Source of the DNA: Pratylenchus scribneri
Taxonomy: Eukaryota; Nematoda; Chromadorea; Rhabditida; Pratylenchidae
DNA: 64,000 nt
Direction of reading: 5' to 3'
Assembly (NCBI GenBank): GCA_030063045.1
Contig: JAQSEB010000076.1
Span: 1,024,157 to 1,088,156, forward strand
The notes beneath the pieces are model-generated. The model had not been told where the DNA came from. It was given only the letters and a program-made list of their open reading frames with translations, and ran no database searches. Below, piece after piece: positions 41,797-53,123 of the stretch. Numbering within the stretch: position 1 is the first letter of the stretch; the number at the start of each line of letters is the position of its first letter. The position numbers were made by a program, and so were the translations under genes.

Positions 41797-42746
41797 AATT
41801 TGTATCTTAATAAAGTAAAAAAATTAAATTTTGGGTAATTACCTAAATTATTTTGTTTTATGTCGTTTGGGTCTGCTTTTTTCTTCAATGAAGAAAAAGT
41901 AGGGGAAAAAACGAAAAGTGAAGGTCCCCTTATTAGTTACTGTTGGGGTTGGGGGGGGGGGGGAGGTAAGGTTTTGTTACCATTTTTTGCAGAAAAACAG
42001 TTTTTGACTTCTAATAAATCAGAAACCGGTTTTAGACCCCGCAAACGGCAAACCTTATACCATTATGTAGATGATAGATGTGTCATAAATTGGGCGTTTT
42101 TTGATTGTCCTAATTCATTTAGAGTCATCAGTCACAGTCATCACTCATTATCGAGTCGAGACGCATCGATTGGTATATAATTTGTCATAGTTTGGTTAAA
42201 ATTAAAGGGTATTAAAACTGTTTAAACCATTTTCCCATTTTGTGGTTAATTTTTTAATTTTTGGGCCAAAACTTGAAAAATTATGGAAAATTTTACAAAT
42301 AATAGATGTGATGTTTTTCGAAAAATTGTCCTTTTCGCGCTGGCGCGGGCTGCTGGTGGTTGGTCTCGGTATCGGTCTCTTCTTGAGACATAGACATTCG
42401 ACCTGACGCCTGCTGACTGAGGCCTAGCGCCGCGCCTTGGCTGACCTTTGGCGACATTATGGCCCCGAGACATTTTGATTTTGGCGTAAAATTTTATGGC
42501 GATGCGTTCGTGTTAGCGGTTAGCCAGGGCTGGCTGGGTGGGGGGGGGGGGGGGGGGGCAAGGGCAACGTCTTTATTAGCGAATGCCTTTTTTAAAAATC
42601 CCAAAATTTTTTGAATATCACTTTTCATACCATCTGTGGTTTGAATTTTAATAAAACATTTAAAAAATCGTTCGTTTTACTCTTATTTTACATTTATAGA
42701 TAAATTACAATTTTTTCACACAATAATTGCCTAGGATAAAAAAGTG
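41797..42746. promoter_or_regulatory. Shared divergent upstream region with two poly-G tracts
   Basis: These 950 nt lie between the divergent start codons of CCDC124 and cytochrome c1, so both promoters should be here. It holds an uninterrupted run of 13 G at 41951-41963 and one of 19 G at 42540-42558, plus a GC-rich island at 42340-42480. No defined promoter motif could be picked by eye. Confidence 0.5.
42246..42473 (-). CDS. Possible small ORF in the GC-rich island
   Basis: A minus-strand ORF of 75 codons starts MSRGHNVAKGQPRRGARPQ and is very basic. An overlapping frame on the same strand (ATG at about 42457) encodes about 54 residues, including a more protein-like acidic stretch (SMSQEETDTETNHQQPAPAR). 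Base composition differs sharply from the surroundings. I recognise neither. It may instead be a 5' exon, UTR or CpG-rich promoter sequence. Confidence 0.25.
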   Translation of the reverse strand: MSRGHNVAKGQPRRGARPQSAGVRSNVYVSRRDRYRDQPPAARASAKRTIFRKTSHLLFVKFSIIFQVLAQKLKN

Positions 42747-43989
42747 ATGAGTTTTGTTTTCAAGCTTCGGAAATTTTACCGAACACGAATAAACGAGGTT
42801 AAGCTTTCTTTAAATATTCTATAACAATGAAAAAACTTTTCAGAAACAAAAATGGTTAATGCTTCTAGGGAGCGGTGTGGCAATTTGTGGTTCGCTGAAA
42901 ATATACGAAACTATGAACGCTGATGCATCTGAATTTGTTGTTCATCCTCATAAACACAAATGGTCTCACAGTGGTATTGTTGATTCATTGGACATGTCAT
43001 CGTCAGTTTCTTATTTAAAAAATCGAACTATGTTTTTCAAGAGTACGTCGTGGATATGAAGTTTATAAACAAGTTTGTGCCGCCTGCCACTCAATGAAAT
43101 ATATTCGTTACCGACATTTCATCAATGCGTTCATGTCGGAAGAAGAAGTCAAAGCGGAAGCTGCTGAAGCATTGATAAACGATATTGATGATAATGGTGT
43201 CCCGATTCAACGTCCTGGACTGCCTAATGACTTTCTGCCTTCCCCATATCCAAATAAAAAGGCAGCCGCCGCTGCAAATAATGGTGCTGCACCTCCAGGT
43301 TTATTTTCTATTTTTTATTCAATTATAGAGAATCATTTTTTGTCAGATTTATCTTGATCGCGTGGGGACGAGAAGGCGGCGATGATTACATTTTTGCTTT
43401 ATTGACTGGGTAGTATAATATTTTCTATTATTTAATAAAATTTCATTTTTTAAGCTACGGGTTTGACCCACCGAAAGGGGTTTTGGTTGAAGAAGGAAAA
43501 GCCTACAACCCTTATTTCCCTAATGGAGGTGTCTTGGCCATGCCCCAGCAATTATTCGATGAAGGAATTGAATATAAGGATGGAACAGTTGCCACGATGA
43601 GTCAACAAGCAAAGGATGTTGCCACGGTATTTTTTCATTATATGCTTAATTTTATAATTTAAATAATAGTTTTTGCGCTGGGCTGGAGAGCAATGGCATG
43701 ATAAACGCAAACTATACTTTATGAAGGTCTTATTAAATTGTAAAAATTGATTCATGCCCAAATTAAGATCCTTGCCGTCTTTCCAATTGTTTGGTTCGTA
43801 TTATTATATGCAAAGCGGCATGTTTTTACTCATTTGAAACACCAAAAATACCTGCATAGGACAATTAAAGGCCGTGAATGGACCTCAGGTAAATCAATTT
43901 TTACATAGCATGTTTAATTCCCATCCTCAAAAGAATCAAAATATCCACCGCCACCAAAGGATGAACCACCATTGAAAAAGCTGAATTGA
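42747..43989 (+). CDS. cyc-1: Cytochrome c1, complex III (one-base frame break)
   Basis: Haem subunit of mitochondrial complex III; it passes electrons from the Rieske protein to cytochrome c at the inner membrane. Eight exons: 42747-42797, 42844-43001, 43042-43298, 43347-43409, 43455-43626, 43670-43726, 43768-43888 and 43934-43989. The start is an Arg/Lys-rich presequence (MSFVFKLRKFYRTR) and a hydrophobic stretch. The haem site is CAACH, with the probable axial Met in GGVLAMPQQL. DGTVATMSQQAKDV and the C-terminal anchor (ILAVFPIVWFVLLYAKRH) are typical. Exon 4 is one base short: the conserved PPDLS is followed by a TGA where one more T would continue LIAWGREGGDDY. Adding that base gives 936 nt, 311 residues. 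An acceptor at 43331 would keep the frame but lose the conserved DLS. Confidence 0.95.
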
Positions 43990-44958
43990 AGAGGATGAAG
44001 TTGAACATCGGCGAAAGAAGATTAGAAAACCAATTATATAAGACTCAATTTGTTATTAATTTAGACAGAATCGATTCATCCACATTTAAATAAATGTTCG
44101 ATATCTTTTGCGTCTAAATAGGAACCTATCATCCCTTCAAAATCGCCTAATTATATAGAATACAGATATATATTAGCAATATTTCCCAATTACAATAAGA
44201 AATATACTTTATTTATAAGATAAAATTAAAAATTATTATTTTTTTCAGGGACGCTAAAAACATATAATGTCCGCATGGGTTGGAATTACAACATTTACAA
44301 TTAATAAAAGCAATGTAGGAAATTAGTAAATTAAGTTTAATGCACAATCCATTCGTCGAAATCACATATTTGACTTTTGTCTTCTAGTCTCATTTTGTTC
44401 AGTTTCTTAAGACCGGAGATGATACAAGACTATGGCATTATTTTTCATGACAACTTTCGCAAATTAATGTTCCGCCCTTTAACAATATATTAGCATTAGT
44501 TTTACTTTGTAAAATATATTTTCTGAATTACCATTTCCTCTATATGAGTTGCTTCAGAAATTGGAAGAAATTATAAAACAAAAATGATTCAAAAATAATT
44601 ATTTTTTTTATCACAAAATGAATTGAAAACCGTAGAAAAAGGTGCAAATGTTTTCATTTCATATTTAATTTTCTCTATGAAATTTTAATAGTGATATTTC
44701 TGTTTCTGAAGAATGAACATTTGGCACCCAAAAGAGCACTGAAAAATCGTAGAGTAGAGTATAATAAAATTGATAAAATGTTAATAAAAATGAACTAACG
44801 AATATAAGAATATTTGTGATATTTCATATTTGATTTCTAATATATAATGATAACAATAATAATAATAGGCTATGATTAAAATAAGGCATTTTAAAGATTT
44901 AGTGATAGAAGTATGGATATAGATATGTGGAAGTTTTTTATTTATTCCTTGTTTCATT
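43990..44958. other. Convergent intergenic spacer
   Basis: These 969 nt separate the stops of cytochrome c1 and the MSK kinase. They are AT-rich 3' flank, and I see no gene. Confidence 0.55.
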
Positions 44959-47900
44959 TCAAACTGAATCATTAGAAATTCGTATTGTAGAGCCAGCTGA
45001 AGCGGCACCATCTGATTCAGAACGTGTCTCTCCATCCGTTTCCGTCTCACCACCGACCATTTCTGTGCGTCCCAAATCATCTCGACTATATTTCAAATAT
45101 GGCGGTTTTGTGTCTCTATATTCCGTAAATGCTGCTGAATTTGGTGTTGTAGTTGTAGCCTTCTGACGATCGAGTAAAAAGGCATCAGAACCAAAAACTT
45201 CCAACGTGGTTGGTCGACGTTTACCGCCTAAAATTCATTTTTAAAAAGAGGATTAATAATATATTATAAAATGGAACCTACCAACACCTCCATTATTAGT
45301 TTCAGAAGCCAACAATTCTGTGCCTTCTGGGACTGCACAAAGTTCTCTTCCAGTTCCAGAAGTATGGCAAACATTATTTTCCATTTCATTTTTCTCATTG
45401 TTGATGATACCCTCGGGGTCTCGTTGTCTTTTCATTCCTCTTCTTTTCACGAGAGGTGCCATTTGAACATCCATTAATTGAAAACCTTTCAAATAAATGA
45501 AATGGTTGAAAAAATTTGGTTTTTTACATAATTTGTTTTTATTTACAATAATTATTACCGGGTGGACAAAATTGTGCCAATCTTTTTTCCAATTCATTTT
45601 TGATTATTTTTGCCAAATAAATTATCATTGGATTTTTTTGCCCTTTTCTTTTTTGACCTTTTTTTTTATCTCTCAAATACCATTGATGACTTTTTTTACC
45701 CCTCAAATACCATTGATTGCCGAGAAAATCCAAAAAGATTTTTATCAAAACATTCAGATAAGAATAAATCAGGTAACCTTCACGTGAAGCAGAAATAAAT
45801 GCAGAAATAGTGGCATTGAATGTCTCATCAGCACTGGGTAAAATTGTTGGCGTTGGCAATTCAGTGACACAAGCCGATTCTGGTGTTTGTACTTGACGAA
45901 GCCATCTGACAATATTAAATGAATTTGTATATGATTGATTGTAATCTATAAAAAATATTTTTACGGATGGCGGGAAAGTTGACTGAGAGAAAGCCTTCGC
46001 ATTGGGTCGACTGTCAACAGAGACGTAACTGAAAATAGATGGTAATTGGTAATTTAATAATGACCAAACTATAACTGACTCAAATCCTTCGCTGGTTGTG
46101 AAATCATTGCCCAGATTGGGTCGGCAAAGGAAAAATCCGCATTTTTTATTCGGGAAATTATTTCAGCAGCAGATTCGGCTTGACTTTTTGCTTGGAACGG
46201 AATTTTGCCGGAAAGAAGCGTATATAGAATAACGCCCAAACTCCACAAATCGCATTGCTAAATTACATGAATTATAAAGAAAAATCAAATTCACCCATTA
46301 CTCATGATATCACTTATCTTAAGAATTCAAACCTGATTATATTGAGGTAATTCATCTTCAATCTCCAAAACTTCTGGAGCCGCATAATGAAGAGTCCCAC
46401 ATAGAGGAGTAATCAATGATTTTGTGGCATGCGCACTCGATGAACCACTTCTTTGTGGCGGCAAAATTCGAGCAAACCCAAAGTCAACTAAACGCAAACG
46501 ACTATTGTTCGCATCAATACTTTCGAATAGAATATTCTCCGGTTTCAAATCCCGATGAACTATATCTTTCTTATGAATATGTTTCACTGCTGAAACCAAT
46601 TGAGCCATAATTTCAGCTGCCTATTTTGTTGAAAAAATTGTTACAAATTCACTATTTTTATCTTATTACCTGTAATTCGGAAAACTTCTCCATTCTTCTT
46701 AATCTTTGCAACAATTCTCCACCTTCCAATAGTTCCAAAACAATATAATAATGGAATTGATCCGAGAGTGCCTCAATCATGGGGACAATATGATCGTGAG
46801 GATTCAGGGCCTCTAGAATGCGGATTTCACGAATGGCTTGATGCGCAAATCGGTGGGAAACAATTTTGACAGCAAATTTTCGACCGTCACTTAATCTTAT
46901 ACATCGACGACAAATGGAAAATGAACCACGGCCAAGAAGCTGGGACAAAGATTAGGGAATAGTGAAATATATAAAAGGATTAAAATTATACTCCTTCAAC
47001 TGTAGTATCCAAGCTATATTTGGTAAAAAATATAGAATTTTGGTTGGTCAAAAGATGCACAGATTCTTCAAGACATTCTTGACCAATGACTGCATAAAAA
47101 GAATGGAATTATATATATGGGTATTAAGAAATTCCAAATTTTTACCATTATCATTTGAGAAGATGACTGAAGGTGTGACAAATGAATAACCACGGAAAAA
47201 TTGATGGCATTCTGGAGGAGGAGGATCGGAAGGGGAAAAAAGTGGCGTTTGCGTAGTAAATTCTATATTAATAAAATTATATTTTACTATTGCCCAAAAT
47301 TACCAGCGGAAAAATTTTCGACATCTGTAAATCCACCGACAATTTTTGGTTTAACGGGACCTGCAAATTCTCGTTTTTCCACAGCAAGCCAATTGAGACC
47401 CTCAAAAAATTTAGCCTTTTTCACTTCGGTAGCATCGTCTTTCGAACCAAGTCTAAAAAGGTAGAGTTCCTTAAATTCTTTCATTTTAAAGTTACCTTAA
47501 TTTTGGATCCTTATTGAGTAAACCAGCAATGAATTCACGGGAAACTGGATCCAACCACTTAGGGTACACGCTTAGTTAAAATTCTTCGGGCAATATCCTG
47601 AGTACTATTGGCATCCCCATCTACAGTAAATGGAGAACAACCCGTCAGTAACTCGAATGCAATGACACCAAAAGACCACCAATCAACTATTGAGGTATAA
47701 CCTTCGGAAGTTCGGCGTACTATTTCTGGTGCCTAAAAAGGGTGGGTGGGGGATTAAATCAATTAAAATAAATGTGATGGAATACCATATACTCAATTGT
47801 TCCACAATATGAATTTGTTGCATTTAAGTTGGCATCAAAAGCTTTAGACAATCCAAAATCAGTCAATTTGATATGTCCCTCATCGTCCAAAAGAATATTT

Positions 47901-48962
47901 TCCAATTTTAAATCCCGGTAAATAACTGAATTTTTTATAATGTATATGTTTTTCACCATTATTATTATCAACTCTTAGTATTCTATAATATGATTCTGGG
48001 AAATTAAAAGTCGTAGAAAGTAGAAAATGTGTTTTCAATTTCTTCCTATACTTGATTCTCCTTCTTCTGCATCTCACTCAGAGAAAGGAATAACAGATGT
48101 TTTAATTGAATAACCTCCAGCTTTGTGAACATTATCGAGGGCAATAAGAATTTCAGCAAGGATCATTCTAGCGGTAGAAAGCTCAAATTTCTTTCTTTTG
48201 CATAAATGTGTGAATAGTTCACCGCCACGGACAAATTCTGCAAAGTTAAGGGATTAGGTCATACACTTTGCTCTGATTACCCATCACAATATGCAATTTT
48301 GTGTCTGTTTGAAAGGCATATATCATATTTACCTACCAACAAAAAAAAATTAAAAATTTACCGAATTTAATCAAACCAGAAAGGGCATTCCCTTTAGCCG
48401 TTCCAATACTTTTCTTTCGGCTAATGTATGCTATAAATAAAAACAATTATATTTTAATAAACTTTTGACATATAATTAAAATTTACCTCTAGCGTTTTTT
48501 GTTTCTGACTGACCCTCGTTTTTTTCAGAACTTTCATTGCATAATAACGACCACTGTCTTGGCCACCGATTTTGCGCACAAGAAAAACTTTGCCATATGC
48601 TAGAATATTAAGTCTTTCGTATTTTCTTTGTTTATTTATTTTATATTAAATGTAAATTAGTTAGGAAAAATGTGTATTAAGAAAATTTTTTTACAGTCGA
48701 AATGGTAAAGGACTCAAAATTCGGCTTAAATTCTTATGAGAATTATTAGAGGATAGGGAGATGACCGACCTCCTTTGCCGAGAACTCTAATCAATGCAAA
48801 ATTCGCCATCGAAACTTTCTCACCCCAACAACTCAAGAAACCACTATCATCTTGTCTGATTTGCCCGTCGGCACCATCATTTTCCAAATTCCCAGATTCA
48901 TTGTGAGCAGCTGAACAAAAAGATGTGCTAGCAGAATAAAGAGAAGGAGGACTGTTCGGCAT
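44959..48962 (-). CDS. rskn-2: MSK-type tandem-kinase S6 kinase (one-base frame break)
   Basis: Nuclear kinase activated by p38/ERK; MSKs phosphorylate CREB and histone H3. Minus-strand exons: 48962-48770, 48599-48487, 48430-48377, 48332-48281, 48237-48115, 47925-47786, 47732-47496, 47452-47304, 47262-47146, 47089-46992, 46939-46670, 46620-46333, 46257-46080, 46028-45965, 45905-45778, 45485-45282 and 45227-44959. The N-terminal AGC kinase (about residues 53-315) has [28 protein letters not shown] and activation loop SYCGTIEYM; the hydrophobic-motif region reads [13 protein letters not shown]. The C-terminal CaMK-type kinase (about 426-695) has [28 protein letters not shown] and [12 protein letters not shown]. 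The tail has the MSK nuclear-signal region [13 protein letters not shown]. Exon 7 carries one extra base (a CCC run near 47567), shifting frame before [15 protein letters not shown]. Removing it gives 2676 nt, 891 residues (human MSK1: 802). Confidence 0.95.
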
Positions 48963-51590
48963 TTTTTAGAAGCGCTTAATTAACTGGGAATCATTAGGAA
49001 AAAATGATTGAAATTTCATCGTTTAATAATGTATTGAATAAAATGAATTGAATTTTATCTCTTTTAGCAGTATTTATAATTTAATTTTTTGGAATGATGA
49101 TGATCGGAAATGCCGGCGGAAATTTCAGGGGGAAACAAAGAGAATTTGGTTGGTCATGAAGGAAATGTGAGCAGAATGTGAAATGATTGAGTCTTATGTT
49201 TTGTGTATTTTGGAGATATATTTCCGGCAAAACTACCTTTAAGGGCAACAGGAAAAACAAGCAAATATATAGTAAATATCCAAATCAATACTTATGGGGG
49301 AATTTTGGAGGAGAGGGAGGGTGCGCGAATCGATTCAATTTTCTGGGTAGAATATTCTTTTTTTCTGGAATTTATTTTTAAATAAAAATGCATGTAAAAG
49401 AAAAAGGATGATCTCGATTTGAATTCATCGGGAAAATGATCCTGCTGAAGAGAAAAATATTTTTAATTCCGATTCCGAGCAAAAGGACGGGTTAACAATA
49501 TTAGTCATCGTCCTTGCCCATGGCCAGCAGTCCCAGAGTACAGCGAACGAAAACAAAGTACTCTTTTTTAATCTACCTTTAATTCTATTGAAGAAACTTG
49601 TGAAATTGTTTTCGGTGATTGCTCAAACCCGAATTGTAAATGATAAAAGAGATGAGGGAGGTCTTGGGGAATTGCTCGAAGGTCTTTTCATTTCAATTCA
49701 ATGAATGAAATTGGAATGAATGAATGAAGGGAAAGGAGTGGAAGAATAAAAATTTATTTTTTAACCACTTATTAGAGAATGAGTAAATGATATTATCAAA
49801 GTTGTTAGGAAGTTACATTTATTAGATGGGCTAATGAGTTAAGAGAGAAAATGATTACTATTTTGCAGAATTATTTTTTATTGTTGAATTTTATCCAACT
49901 AAATAAGCTTATTAATAAGGGATAATTTTGGTTAATGGTTTCCTTTGGTAAATCTTTGCTCTTCGCTGTTTTATGTGCACTTTTTGCGATGGCTCTACTT
50001 CCATTGGCGAAAACACTATTAAAGTGATCTTTTCCGTCAAACCACAAATATTTTTTCTCGCTTTACAACTATACATATATATACAAAAATACCCCCTTCA
50101 AAATATATTCAATAGTGGTTTTTCTCATTGTATCTTCATTCATTCTCGCATCTTCCCCACTATTTATTTGGCCCAGGAACCCAACATTCTTTAAAATCAA
50201 TAAATGGGCAAAATTGGAAGTAATTTGGAAGTTTTATAATTAAGATTGTGGGTTTAAGACAATAACTTAAAAAGATATAATAATTGGGAATAGAAAGGAA
50301 GGAGGCGGGGGCGAATTGTGTTTGAGACTAAAATCTTCGTCATATCGACATCATAATACCGTCATAATGGCAGCTATAAATGGAATACAGACAGCTGTCC
50401 CCGTGGCAATTCTGCGTAAAAATTGGAAAAAGGGAAGCTGCTGATTTATTGCTGCGAGGGATAAAATGCCGAATTTTTTGGTCGGTTATCATTATCACGC
50501 GGATAGGGGATAGGATTTATTTTATGTATAAAGAAAAGGAACTGCATTCAAATTCAAATTAGAAAATTAGCCATTGCTATTGCTAAGTAAAATGGACAAG
50601 AAGAATATGTTAAAAAAAGATGACACTTATAGTACAGTATATTGAGGGAAATTGGAAGTAACAAACATCGGGGGCAAAATAATATGAAAAGCATTTTTGT
50701 TTTTATGTTTAGGCCAATTGAAATGAAATGAAATGAGAGCGGGATTTGGTCTAGCTTAATTAAATTTATGGCTCGATAACGATATGCTGCACTGATGCTC
50801 TGAATTAAATTTCACATTCTCAAGCTTATATTGTCCATTTCGTTGAATTACCGTCATAAATTTCTGCGCTGAAAAGATTTGAAATTTTCTGCTGGGCATA
50901 GGCATTAACACCTTATAAGAATGATGGAATTGTTATAATGAGAAAGTTGTAGTGAAATGAAAATTACCAGTTTAATTCAATAAAAAACTGGTGAGAATCG
51001 AGATTGAACCATCGGTTCATTAAAAAAATTTATGTGGCGTCAGCTACGTAGAGGTTTGTTTCAGACATTCAGCAGGTGAGAAATTATGGACTAGGTTAGG
51101 TCAATTTTCACAATTACAGCACAGATAATTTAAGCCAGCCACTGAAGTTTTACAACATGCCAACCGGTAAAACTTACCTATCTATCTTTATAGCTAGAAG
51201 GGAGAAAGACATCTGCTGGAATGGAATAGTTGACGGAAGGTAGAGTAATAATTAATAAAAAAAGAAGTATTACATGAGAGATGAGACATATGAGACCCGG
51301 CTGTCAGTAGCAGCAACAGTTGGTGGGCCATAAAAATAGTGATAGGAAAAGAAGAGAAAAAGGGAAAATTAGTACAACTATGCCTATAGAGATAGAGATG
51401 AGGGAAATGAGAGTTTATTGACAGTCGGTTTCTTTCTCTGACATCCGAGGATGAGAAAAGACCTATACAATAAAAAGAAATAGGAAAAAATGATTTTCTT
51501 TGTTTATATTTATATTATTTACAATCCACGAGCCGTGGGATATGAAAATTAGAAAACACTTTATGTGAATGTAAATTGTAAACCAATCCC
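48963..51590. other. Intergenic region, no recognisable gene
   Basis: AT-rich DNA upstream of the MSK start, presumably holding its promoter. I see no recognisable coding or RNA feature. Confidence 0.5.
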
Positions 51591-53123
51591 ATTCCCATCA
51601 GAGCCCGTAAACAAAGACCGAGAGAAGATTCCCCGGGAAGATTACCGGGGAAAATTTCCAGGGAGATTTCCCTCATTTTCAAGGGAAAAATGGTTAACAA
51701 AGAAATTAAGGGAATTTCGCCCACTTTCCCTCGAAATCGAGGGAATCTTCCCTTTTTACAAAAATTATTTAAAAATTTATAACTAAATGGTATTATTTTT
51801 TAAAATTTTTTCACTTCCATAAGGATATGTAAAAAATTCTGGGCTTTCTTATGAACCTTAAATTGATTTTCAAAATTATATTAAAAATATTAAACATGAA
51901 CAAAAAATTAAAATTTTTATATAGGAAAATAGAGCAGAGTCTTTTCTATTAGCCACAATTTATTTCATATTTTTATCTATTTTTTAAATATTTTTAATTA
52001 ATTAAATAAAAGATGAGGGTAGGCAAGTTCCCCTACTATTTCTAGGGGAACATTTCGGGGGAAGGTTCCCCCAAAACCAAGGCAAAACCTCCCCGGGAAT
52101 TTTCTTTGTTTATTGGGGAATCTTACCCGGGAATATTCCCCCGATTTCAAGGGAAACTTCCCTTAAAATCGAGGTAACGTCTTTGTTTACCAATTGAGGG
52201 AATTTTCCCCCAAAAATCGGGGGAACTTTCCCTTTTCCCTTGTCTTTGTTTACGGGCTCAGGGCTGGAACCGGAAATCAAAAAAAATCGGAACGGAATTT
52301 TTTTCGGAATCGGAATCGGAATTCGAATTTTTTTCGGAATCGGAATCGGAACGGAACTGAAACACCGGAGTTCCGGCTTTCGGAACCGGAATTCGGAATT
52401 TTTCAAAAAAATTTTTAAATCCATTAAAAATTCAAAAAAATCTGAGAAAACAAAAAAATTTTTTCAATGATATTTCCAAAAAATAAAATGAAAAGTTTGG
52501 TAATTTTGTTGAATGAAAAGAAGCTTTCAAAGTAATCCTAATTTTGATTTTGACTCAAGCCAAGGCAAATGCAAAGGTAAATAATTGTTGTCCCGATGAA
52601 AAATAAATTTTGCCCAAACCATTGTCAAAGAAAGCCCAGTCAAATTGAATTCCATCGTTCTATTTTTTTGGTTTTTATCATGGTTCATAAAGTTTTGTTT
52701 GATTTTTAAATGAAGCTTTAATTTGGTGGTTTTTTTTTATTGGGCATTGATAAATGATTATTTTGAGCGCTGCTCTTTCCAAGTTGTTTTTGTTGTTTGG
52801 CCAAAAAAAAATTCCAAAAATTTTAATCTTTTCATTGTTTTTTATTCTTAAAAACAAATTATAAAATATATCTATTTCTGATTTAATTGAAAAAATAATT
52901 AGATCAACAAAATATATAAGAAAAAGGACTTTTTAATAAAAAAGGAATTCGTGTCAAAAAATAATCAACTTTTTTGCATAAAATTAGCAAAGGGTCCCCC
53001 CTTTGCTTTTTTCGGAATTTTTCGGAATTCGATCGCTTTTCGGAATCGGAACGGAACTCAAACACCGGAATTCCGGCATTCGGAATCGGAATTCGGAATT
53101 CCGGTTCCAGCCCTGATTCCCAT
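51591..53123. mobile_element. hAT-like element with second transposon nested in its left end
   Basis: The outer element has termini CAG(GGCTGGAACCGG) on the left, split at 51599-51601 and continued at 52262, and CCGGTTCCAGCCCTG on the right at 53101-53115. They are perfect inverted repeats once the insertion is removed. It is flanked by a perfect 8-bp duplication, ATTCCCAT, at 51591-51598 and 53116-53123. An 8-bp duplication and CAGGG-type ends suggest hAT. Without the insertion it is 857 bp, with no transposase ORF, so it is non-autonomous. The interior repeats GGAATC/GGAAC-type pentamers near both ends. Confidence 0.88.
51602..52258. mobile_element. Inserted MITE-like element with 17-bp perfect TIRs
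   Basis: The 657-bp element starts AGCCCGTAAACAAAGAC and ends with its exact reverse complement, GTCTTTGTTTACGGGCT. It is flanked by CAG at 51599-51601 and 52259-52261, consistent with a 3-bp target duplication made when it jumped three bases into the hAT-like element. Both subterminal regions are full of short GGGGAA/TTCCCC palindromic blocks. The centre is AT-rich and non-coding. No transposase is present. The 3-bp duplication suggests a PIF/Harbinger-like or other 3-bp family, but the superfamily is not certain. Confidence 0.82.

Noticed and set aside
44927..45166. Plus-strand ORF over the end of the MSK gene
   Set aside because: It is a shadow of the MSK last exon, whose phase, length and conserved tail are well supported on the minus strand.
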